A DNA stretch of 64,000 bases from Pomphorhynchus laevis (Eukaryota > Acanthocephala > Palaeacanthocephala > Echinorhynchida > Pomphorhynchidae). The notes under the pieces are model-generated. The model searched no databases, was not told where the DNA came from, and worked only from the letters and a program-made list of their open reading frames with translations. A program made the translations under genes and the position numbers. Shown piece after piece: positions 55,166-64,000 of the stretch (the stretch's first letter is position 1; each line of letters begins with the position of its first letter). The DNA is taken from the NCBI GenBank assembly GCA_012934845.2, contig WNNJ02003145.1, positions 43,334 to 107,333 on the forward strand. The letters are read 5' to 3'.

Positions 55166-57890
55166 CAGGTTTGTATTGGGCCTGCAGCGGTGTTCGGTTG
55201 GGGCGCTATGGATCAACGTACACTAGCATGCAACGGTGCCAAACTTGTGACAACATAAAGCAGCACAAAATCGAGTATTACCCGCTAGTAAATGCTCCTC
55301 TTTGCACAAATTGCGGGATGATCCATACTGCTTTCCCTAAAAAATACGAACACTTTCAATCATACTATACCCAGAACTTACTCAAAAATGCAAAGCCTAC
55401 CTCTTCGCCTTAGGCGGTTTCTATAACACAGCACAATTCTCTACGATTCGATAATGAAGTTATATGTCTGTTAATCAACAAGAAAGGTATGGATTCTCCT
55501 GCATTTACTAAAAATCAGCATCGTCCATCAGACCATCGAATTTAAAATTACAGAAAAAACTAAAAAGCGTATGAAGTCCAAAAGAAATGATGATATCATT
55601 CCAGCACGCATAACAAATCATTACGAAACTAACGGTAATGGCACGTCTACGGTTTGGAGTCTATAGGAAAGGCAAATTTCCTGCTGTCAAACTTAATTAA
55701 TGAGTTGGTCTATCCCGCTTATAAATCAAAGTAACGAAAATTAATCAAGTCATTTTTCCACTGAACATCCTTCAGTGGAATTTAAAAGGTGCTTTTGCAA
55801 TTCGTCTTCTGTAAAGTCAAGATACAGACCTTATTGTCCTTTAAGTTTCTAATATGGTCCGGATCCTGACACACTCAGTTCTTATCACAGCACATCAACA
55901 CCTTCTATAACCCGTACATAATCCAACATCACTTTTCTTCCTATGAGGTCTTGTAATGTAGTTCATCCCAACGTCTTGTAATCCTAGTTAAATGGTCACT
56001 TTGGTCTTCCCTCTTACTAAACTTCATTGTCCTGTCTTGTTTTGTTGTAACACTGTACTGACGGTAAGCGAATGATTCTAACCAATATATACATTCGACC
56101 AGAGGAGATATATAAGAATTGCGGCCTCCTGGATCGAATAGTTGGTAGTGGTAATGACATAATCCTTGGTAACTTTAACGATATAACTGCTCGTTGAAAC
56201 AGACATACTCCGTAGAGCAAAGAACGATTTATTTATTCATGTATTAACTACCCCACCTTTCATTGCGCATCTACAGATTATCTATTCGGCATTCTACCAC
56301 TTAATCAGAATTGTTGTTTAAAGTTATCTGTATTGAACCGTTGCAACAGCATTTGTCCACCTCGCATGATCTTCTCTCTAACATTACATTTGCATGTAAT
56401 GCGAATCACTCCAACAAAACTTAGAGTCCTGGCCAAAATTCTCCATATTTTTGGTCTTTTCAATTTCTTCAAAAATGCCACCATAAAGAATATTGGGGAT
56501 ATTGTTTTAGACTCGACTAAGTAAGGATACGGCCAGCATTGCTTGTTTTAATTCTTATCAATCTTCCTTTTGAAAGATATTCAAAATAGAGAAGATTGTC
56601 AGTTGGAAGCAGACGTTTTTCAAGAACTTATGCCACCAAAGATTTCTGATAGTTCTTTAGGCCGTAATAAAGTTTAAGAGGGTCGATTTCCCTGGATAAT
56701 TATCGAACCACTACCAAGCCGCAACCAATCCCACTTGATATGAGTTAAGAATTAGGGATCTGTCTATGACATATATCCTAAATTCATTCTCCAAAGCCCA
56801 GATGTCAATATCCACTCGTATCAGTCAGCTTTTGACAGACAGTCAGATAAAGTATATCACCATTACAATGCTCTAAGCCTCACAGTCAAATATTGACAGG
56901 TACTAACGTCTTCAGGTGGATGTTGTTATCTAAGAAACATTTGGTTTCTTAGATAAAGGAAAACATAAAGTAAACGTTCAAACTCTTTAATATCCATTTA
57001 CGATCATCATCAGAGATCATTATACTAGGTGGAAATTGATCTAGCCAAACTTCTACTGGTATATAAGTGGATACTCAGTACATTCAGTAGCTGGTGATTG
57101 CATCATGTTTGCCAGAAAAAATGTCATCAGTTATATGTGACTGTGTTTCTTGTGCTTCCTGATGCATTTGACTGTATTTATATTTCCTTTGTTATCTCCT
57201 CGATTAGTTCCCTCGGGCTGCCTGGAAAAATTGTTAAGAACGTGAAAATACATACATACTAATAGCTTCTATTACTAAAGATGAACCTGATGTATGTCAG
57301 TTCTACCGGATTACCGGTTTGCATCAATGCTCCCATTTCTTAGATTTTATATTTAGCCGCTTCCATTACCCTTTAAAACCTCTTTTAGCGATCCACATCT
57401 TATGGTAAATGACAATCCTATTTTCGGGAAACAGTTGCAATGATGTAATCTTTAAAATCAGCCATTTTTTAGCAGTAAAAGTCTTGTTAGCTCCATTTAA
57501 TTTTCTCCATAATTCTTCTACAACGCAAGTGGTCGTTTGTCATGGCACCCCTGCAACAAGTTAAAAATAAAAGAGACAGTCTTCTCCATCATAATAGTAA
57601 ATAAACTCAATCCTTCACATATTAAATACGATAACTAGGTTTGAACAATTCGGTGAACACAACCTTCAGATTAGACTTGAATAAATTCAAGAGTATCCGG
57701 AAGAAAGCAAGTATGTTATTAAAAGGGAAAGTTCATGTTGGTCTTTGATATACTTTGGACATATCGGGACTACTCATTATTTCTAGAGGACTTCACCCAC
57801 AGCAAGGACTAAGATTTTTCAAGCACTTCACTGATCTTCGTGCGCCGCGATTAAGATCTTTGGTGTATGGCAGTCTATGAGTGGCTCAAT
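55165..57890 (+). mobile_element. Decayed Jockey-like LINE, plus strand
   Basis: An ORF1-like zinc knuckle (LCTNCGMIHTAFPKK, 55295-55340) is followed by endonuclease pieces (IRPEEIYKNCGLLDRIVGSG, IILGNFN, 56090-56180). These match VYIRPGEIHKNRDILDSIID of the 22440-27970 element. Later RT pieces (SLGLPGKIVKNVKI at 57205-57250, compare SFGLPARIVNMVEI) and 3' words near 57550-57700 also match. Stops are frequent. It probably inserted into the LINE ending at 55165. Confidence 0.75.
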
Positions 57891-58224
57891 TGCAAAATGT
57901 TGCGTTAGTGTATGATTGTGGGATCTGATCCCGTTGCAGATTATAAGACATAAGTGTAATACTGTAGCAGATTAAGAAGATCTGAATAATTTAGCGGTAT
58001 TCTTCTATTGTTTTGACTAACTGTTATTTATTAAGAAAATCTATTACTATTTCTCAGAACATGTTCACAACTCGAATAAAAATTCAATAAATAAAAATAG
58101 CATTTTTTAAGATTTGTTATAAAATTAAAACGAATAAAAATAATAAATACATGTGACGAAAAGAAAATTACATTCCAAAAGTTTTTAAATTGGAAATTCA
58201 ATGGCAGATACCCATTGCAATAAT
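57891..58224. other. Downstream region of OSGEP
   Basis: AT-rich 3' flank. A minus-strand AATAAA occurs near 58025, about 200 nt past the stop. The other poly(A)-like words here lie on the plus strand. Confidence 0.4.
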
Positions 58225-59283
58225 TCAGTTGTTTTTTGGATGTAACCAAACAATGTCTACATCATCAGTTCTAAAACGCTGAGTTATTTCACTGTCTTCG
58301 ATTGCGACGGCAGCATTTTCCTTAATTGCATTGTATGCAAGCAAACCGGTGTGAGCAATCATAGCTCCGTTATCAACACAAAATCGCTGATCACTGGCAA
58401 ACGAGCATGCACCCCTCTGTTCACACATAATTTTCATCATTTCCTGCAAACGTTCGTTACATCCGACACCACCAACAATTAAAACTTCATCGGAATTAGT
58501 ATGAGCCATCGCTCTTTCGGTGACTTCCACTAGCATCGCAAATATCGTTTCTTGTAAAGAGTAACAGAGTGTTTCAGGGGTAGCATATCCTTTATCTATC
58601 AGTGACATTCCTTTCCGTTCGAGAGCAGTGATGACACCAGAAAAAGAAACATCCATTCCTTTAACAGAATATGGCAAGTCTATAAGCGGATAGTCAGATG
58701 AGGCTTTCATAGCCATTTGTTCAACTTGGTATCCAGGAGCGGGTTCATTTGGTAACTTAAGCAGACGAGCTAGACGATCTATACAATTTCCAACAGCCAT
58801 GTCAATTGTTTCTCCAAAAATACGATATTTTGGACTTACGTCTCCTCCTCCTTCTTCGGACAAAGCTATTATTTGAGTATTTCCACCGCTAACGTAAAGG
58901 ACAACAGGTCGCTTTGCGCCGGTTATGAGCCTTCCCATCTCAACATGGGCAACACAATGATTTACTGGAATAAGGGGTATTTTCCATATTAGACTAAGGG
59001 TACGTGCTACGGTAGCCACTGCGCTCAAAGCCGCGCCCATTCCTGGTCCCTTTGTAAAACAAATAATGTCAATATCTGTCTTCTTAATATTAGCCTCGGC
59101 AAATGCCTTTTTAATCAGCGGATTAATTGTAGCTAGATGATGACGTGCAGCCTCTCCCGGACGAAATCCTTCACCAGGTGCGGTTATATACGTATTTCTC
59201 GGATTCGCTAGAATAGTTCCGTCTGATTTTACAATACCAACGCCTAACTTGTTGGCACTGCCTTCCAAGCCAAGTGCAATCAT
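58225..59283 (-). CDS. OSGEP: OSGEP/KAE1, tRNA t6A threonylcarbamoyltransferase
   Basis: KAE1/OSGEP is the catalytic subunit of the KEOPS complex and transfers threonylcarbamoyl to A37 of ANN-decoding tRNAs. The intronless 352-codon frame is slightly longer than human OSGEP (335). Order of motifs: N-terminal ASKHA start [16 protein letters not shown], the [13 protein letters not shown] segment, [14 protein letters not shown], metal-binding H109-x3-H113 in [21 protein letters not shown], the substrate region [34 protein letters not shown] and the late [13 protein letters not shown]. There is no mitochondrial presequence, so it is the cytosolic KAE1 type, not OSGEPL1/Qri7. Its ATG lies 113 bp after the stop codon of the NDUFB9-like gene on the same strand. 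Confidence 0.97.
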   Translation of the reverse strand: MIALGLEGSANKLGVGIVKSDGTILANPRNTYITAPGEGFRPGEAARHHLATINPLIKKAFAEANIKKTDIDIICFTKGPGMGAALSAVATVARTLSLIWKIPLIPVNHCVAHVEMGRLITGAKRPVVLYVSGGNTQIIALSEEGGGDVSPKYRIFGETIDMAVGNCIDRLARLLKLPNEPAPGYQVEQMAMKASSDYPLIDLPYSVKGMDVSFSGVITALERKGMSLIDKGYATPETLCYSLQETIFAMLVEVTERAMAHTNSDEVLIVGGVGCNERLQEMMKIMCEQRGACSFASDQRFCVDNGAMIAHTGLLAYNAIKENAAVAIEDSEITQRFRTDDVDIVWLHPKNN

Positions 59284-59360
59284 TGATTACAAAATCTTCA
59301 AAATTTTAAAAACAAACTTTTAGATTAAATTTTGATGAAATAACAGAATAGAAAAAATAC

Positions 59361-59366
59361 TTTATT
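59361..59366 (-). terminator. Candidate poly(A) signal of NDUFB9
   Basis: AATAAA on the minus strand about 30 nt past the NDUFB9 stop and within the 113-bp gap before OSGEP. Confidence 0.45.
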
Positions 59367-59395
59367 TTCTCTACATATTACTATTATTTTTTCAG

Positions 59396-60097
59396 TTAAT
59401 GATCAAAAGATTCAGTTTTACCAAATCGTTTATGCCAATTTATAAGATATTCCTTTTTGCGCTGATTTCTCCTGTTGAAGTATGTCGGATACTGCGCCTT
59501 CTCCATTGGAGGCCAGTTATCCAACGCATGATCTGGATGATGTATTTCTCTACCATAATTCTTTCCTCCTGGAGAATTTGGAACTATTAATAGAAAACTA
59601 AAATTTGAAAGAAAAGTCTTCGTGAATCATACAATTATAAGGATTTAAATCAGCAGAGCGTTCGAGTTCAGCTTCACCTTCGACAAGCAATCGTCGAGCA
59701 ATTAAAGGATCCTTGATATTTGCATTTTTGTCAAATCTCGCTCTCAGTAGAATGACACTATATCGATATTCCAGTCTTTTCAATTAAAAGTATAAAATCA
59801 TAGCAATTATTAGAAAATTTTATTTAAAAATAATAATATAAATAAATTTTATAAATTTTATTTACTAAAATTTATTTTTAAATATATTTTTATTCGAAAT
59901 AGAATTTCAAAAAATAATTACAAACTATTTAAAGAGCAAATAAATATAGGATTTTTAATTAGCAAACTAAAATCGTCATTCAAATGATGCAACACTTACA
60001 TTCTATGTTTCAGCCAAATGTCAGTGGTAGACAAAGGTGTACAATTGGAATTGCATTTAATTTTTACATTTTTTATATCAGAACTCGTGTACAACAT
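59396..60097 (-). CDS. NDUFB9: NDUFB9-like complex I accessory subunit (B22, LYR family), three exons
   Basis: NDUFB9 is an LYR-type accessory subunit in the distal membrane arm of mitochondrial complex I. Exons 60000-60097, 59633-59775 and 59396-59583 (small GT-AG introns of about 220 and 49 bp) join in phase to 142 codons. Family blocks are clear in the last two exons: LEYRYSVILLRARFDKN (compare KYRYFACLMRARFEEHKN), GEAELE, then NPYNFPNSPGGKNYGREIHH and DNWPPMEKAQYPTYFNRR. The first exon (from MLYTSSDIKN to WLKHR) is least certain. The LYR-motif helix expected before the W is not recognisable, so the true N-terminus may lie in an unseen upstream exon. Human NDUFB9 is 179 residues. Confidence 0.8.
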
Positions 60098-61539
60098 ATC
60101 GATACAACCATCTTTTGATAAAAATAACCTAATAAACTTTGATTCGAACATAAGATCGTTTAAATTGAATATGATTTCCTTATGAGAATACTATAATATA
60201 ATTATAGAATACTATAATTTCCTTATGAGAATATATTTTCCTTATAAAATACTTTTAGGTTACCTGTTAAGTTTATTTTTATCCGCTTTTAAAATTGCGG
60301 TTACCCATCAATGGGTCCAATAGCTGTAACATAAAAATAAGGATCGGCATGTCGCTTGACTGATCGCATAAGTAAAACTTTAGATCACATAAATGACGAA
60401 AAAACTTTCGATCACATGAATGACGAAAAACATTGCTTTTTGACCAATAATTAGTGACCTTTGATGGCTAACAATGTACTTTTTAATATTTTTAACAAAT
60501 AATTTACAGAGCAAGCGCTTACATTGAGTCCAATCGTTTTCAGTCAATAAATATTGTATCAGGTTAATGTTAATAAAGACATAAAGACAGTGATAAAAAC
60601 ACAAATACGCACACATTCATTTTTATCAAAAATGAAAGCGGAAATAATCAAATTAGCACACTGTGATGCCGTAATGTTTAAATAAAAGATCTGTTCGTTT
60701 CCTTCATTTAATCGATTATTTCTTCACTGTGTCATTTTTTTATAAAATATTTTATATTTTGCTTTAATTCAGATCGAGAAAATCAAAATTAAAAAATAAC
60801 ATTGAACGCAGTCTTGTAGTTAGTTTTATTTAATTGACCAACAAATTGTAAGTTCAATAATTATGTACTTTTGCAAAATATGCACAATTTTGTAACCGAG
60901 TATTTCATATTTTTGAAATATTCTTTGCCGTTGCAATAATAACACCGATTTTTACATCCATTCCACTGTTACCGAGTATTATCTGACTGTCTCTTAGTTT
61001 CAACGAATCCATGTTTATTAATAAAAACACTCAGATACAATCAACAAGAAATTTGTTTGCAGAAAGTATTTGCAGATATGATTTTATTAATTGCTTTACC
61101 TATATTTTTCATCAAATTAGTTAAATAAATTTATTTAAATAAATTTTAATTATTAAATTTTGTATACTAAATTTTTTCAAAAATCTATCTAAAGATCTAT
61201 TTAAATAGATTTACTTTATAGAACAAACAGTTTGACGTAAAAAATTATTTTTGACATGTGAAGTCAAATTTTGAACTTTATCTGATCATCATTATGACAA
61301 ACGTGCTTTAAATAAACGCACAATGAATGATAAACTGTCCACGTTATTTTGGTTAACACTGTAATGAACTTTAATATTTTTTATGTATTCTATTAGTTTG
61401 TAATGCTACGGATGAACGTATCTTCTGGCGCAATCGCATTATACCAAAATTAATATTGATATTTTGAATATTGTAGCAAAGGTATTGAAAATTTAAATTA
61501 TTTTATTTTTTAACAGATTATTTTTTTTATAATTAACAC
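60098..61539. other. AT-rich intergenic stretch
   Basis: No gene recognised. Small local repeats only (TCACATRAATGACGAAAAA twice near 60390-60430; ATACTATAATWTAATTATAG near 60190). The 78-codon ORF at 60380-60616 has no support. Confidence 0.45.
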
Positions 61540-62680
61540 ATGTAAATGACTATTGTTAGGAATATTAAGAGCCTGCTGGATGGATCATGCAAAAATGAAA
61601 CAAATTACGAGGAAAGGCTACAAAAGTCTTTTAAATTTCTAGAACGCAATGATGATTTTTAGGTATGATCAGGAAATAACATTAAAATAAATAGCATATA
61701 ATCTGTTACTATCTGTTAACCCCCGTAAATGACTACAATTTGGAATATTAGAAAACTGGTTGGTGGTCACGCAATGATGAACATTTACATGCATAAACCA
61801 TTTATGCATGGATGCCCATACAAATACAATCTAATTTATGTCGCTAATTAAGGAATGCTTAAGAAATCATTAAGAAATGATCATACCTTTTTAGGTATGA
61901 TCAGGAAATAACATTAAAGTAAATATCATAGAAAAGAATCATTCTTGTAAGGGAAAGCGATGCGGATATTATCGTGAAGCTTGCCTCAATTCAGTAATTC
62001 GTATTCAGCATACCAATAAGACTGGTGGTATTGATAATATCGTTCTAGTGGACGAAGCCAAAGTTGGAAAATTAAAATCTAATGTGGCTGAGAAAAGTTG
62101 GATCAAATTAGTGAAAGCAAATTCATTACTAATTTATCTGGTTTATCAAACTATAAAATATAACCATAAAATAATTAGAGTGATTACGGATCCCACAGCC
62201 CACAAATCAAATTAATCGCACGTTTAAAGGAAACTGAATCTGGGGAGTGACAAGTAATCCATGTCTGATCGTGCACTTCAAATACTTTAGCTGCATAGAT
62301 ATAAAAATAAGAATATTTTGTCTATTATGTCACGTAACCCCAAAAGCATTTTAATCTAAATTAAAAAATTACGAGGAAATGCTTTAAATTTCTTGAACGC
62401 AATGATGATTTTTTAAGTATGATCAATTAAGAACATTAAAGTAAATATAAGAAAAATAATCAGTATCTTGTAATGGTAAATAGCAATGCAGATATTGTCG
62501 TGATGTTTGCGCCTATTCAGTAATTTGGCACACCAATAAAATTGATGGTGTTGATAGCATCGTTTTAATCGACGAAGCCAAAGTTGGAAAATTAAAATAT
62601 AATGTAGGTAGAATGGTTGAGAAAAGGTGGATCCTAGATATGATAGATGAAAATTGAGATTTGGGGTAATATAGTTGTTG
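61540..62680 (+). mobile_element. Merlin/IS1016-type DNA transposon remains, two related copies
   Basis: Two similar stretches (61900-62110 and 62405-62640) each encode a piece of an ISXO2/Merlin transposase around the first catalytic D: NIVLVDEAKVGKLKSNV and SIVLIDEAKVGKLKYNVGRM followed by VEKRWI (compare VEIDESKFGKRKYNRGR...VEGQWV of the family). A shared upstream word, TAAATTTCTWGAACGCAATG, is at 61632 and 62384. Stops and missing parts leave no functional frame. Inverted ends were not located. Confidence 0.7.
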
Positions 62681-64000
62681 ATCGTAGTTATGTTGATGAT
62701 TATATATGATAAAAAGATTAGGATTTTAAACTGATGGATGTAGGAATGCTTATAGGTAGATTTTATTTATACCAAAACACGTTAAAGTTGAAAGTATAAT
62801 TCATACATATTCTCAATTAAATACATATGCGTTTTATTTATAAAAACATATATGTGCTATATATGATATGTACTTTATTTCAAATTTTATTATTTTCATT
62901 AAAACGACGAAATAAAAACGAATAAAATGCTTACTAAAGAATTTTTAAAATTTAAAATTAGGGTGATGTTACATTAAGTTCTGCCTTAACCTAAGAATAG
63001 CGTCTACTATATTGAATGTTTGATAAAAACACCAATATTACACAATGTCAAAATTTTGATAAAAAATAATTTATTAATTATAAAATTAAAAATTATTTAT
63101 CGTAAAAAGTAAAATGAAAGAAAATCCTTTCAACAAATTGATAGAAGACAAAATAAATTAAATATTTATCCATGTTATTATCTTTATGTTTCAATTTGTA
63201 ATTCTCTCTGATAAGTAAGCTACGTAGATAAGTTTTATTTGGGAAATCCAGCAACTGGAAGAAATATAAAACAAATGACGAGGAACAATACAAGATAAGG
63301 GTATTTTTAAAGATATATTTTATATTTTATTGAAGATATTTTAGTAAAAAGTAATTTTGCTTTGATAATTCGTAACAACAAAACATTTAACATAAATAAT
63401 TACAAAAAACAAAATATTATTGTTATTAAATGAAATAGTGCGAATTAAAATAATATAAATAATTGAAAAATCATAATAAATTGTATTTTTGTTGAATAGT
63501 GTATATTTAAAAAACATTTTTATTACATTTTTATTATTAAAAATAAAAGTTCTTCTTAAATTATGTTAATTAAACCTTAATATATTAGTATGTATTTCAC
63601 CGCTCTATTATAAAACGTTTGGATAAAAACTTTGATATTGCATAATGTCGAAATTTCTATAAAAATAATTTTTTATTACAAAATAAAAAATTATTTTTCG
63701 TGAGAAATATTAGTTGTCAAGATTTGAAATGCATCTAGTAGGACTAATACAAATTATGCTACAATCTCTAAAATCCAATTTTCTCAAGCTGCTAAATTTG
63801 AATTTCTTAATTCGCACGTATTTTTTATTATTTTCTTTTGTAAAAAAACCGTACTGGGGAATAAAACCATAAAACCATTTTGGGGTAAAATCGTGTAAAG
63901 TAAAAAGAAACATTTTTATTGCATTTTAATTATTAAAATTATCTGTATAATTATAAATAATAAAATTTAAATACAATATTATGTTAATATATAATATTAA
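62681..64000. other. AT-rich terminal stretch with a diverged duplication
   Basis: 62985-63110 and 63598-63705 share AACGTTTGATAAAAAC-like, TTGCATAATGTCRAAATT and AAATTATTTWTCGT words in order. A neighbouring TTAATTAAACCTTAA / TAAGTTCTGCCTTAACC pair precedes each. It is an old ~600-bp-spaced tandem duplication or two copies of one repeat. No gene seen. Confidence 0.45.

Noticed and set aside
60380-60616. 78-codon ORF considered as the missing N-terminal exon of NDUFB9
   Set aside because: No LYR motif or family similarity, and no donor in the required phase.

Overview
This is an AT-rich eukaryotic window, almost certainly from an invertebrate animal. The evidence is spliceosomal introns, a voltage-gated K+ channel with a T1 domain, and a metazoan-type retroelement load (CR1-like and Jockey-like LINEs, a Penelope-like element with the permuted Naiad layout, a small Ty3/Gypsy fossil, Merlin-type DNA transposon remains, and several palindromic MITE families). 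Nothing points to a particular phylum. I saw no convincing tRNA, rRNA or CRISPR. Gene calls rest on protein motifs remembered from known families and on splice sites and phases read by eye.

Layout. 1-12240: a minus-strand FTSJ3/SPB1 rRNA methyltransferase gene, for which 15 exons can be joined in phase. Its last ~150 residues lie beyond the left edge. Its introns hold MITEs, a LINE fragment and a recent partial duplication of its own exons. 12660-28000: mostly LINE territory, with a near-complete CR1-like LINE carrying 5' tandem monomers (17640-21945) and a Jockey-like LINE (22440-27970). The second is interrupted by a palindromic MITE that itself holds an LTR element. 28843-29943: RAE1, one exon, minus strand. 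30240-32520: front half of a Naiad-type Penelope-like element. 33795-34670: a GT32 glycosyltransferase (plus strand), followed by a 51-codon zinc-ribbon-like ORF. 36313-46883: a minus-strand three-exon Kv channel whose 4-5 kb introns are packed with repeats, including the back half of the same Penelope-like family.

47570-53005: two 16-bp minisatellite arrays in opposite orientation around LINE debris. 53850-57890: two overlapping decayed plus-strand LINEs. 58225-59283: OSGEP/KAE1. 59396-60097: a three-exon NDUFB9-like gene just upstream of it on the same strand. 61540-62680: Merlin/IS1016-type remains. The rest to 64000 is AT-rich with no gene seen.

The host genes are unrelated housekeeping or membrane genes (ribosome biogenesis, mRNA export, tRNA t6A modification, complex I, K+ conductance, glycan transfer). 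They show no shared pathway. The most notable structures are the permuted Penelope-like element, the inverted satellite pair, a near-identical inverted pair of ~1 kb elements with internal direct repeats (14930-16035 and 43000-43990), the FTSJ3 exon duplication, and the three-level nest at 22440-27970.
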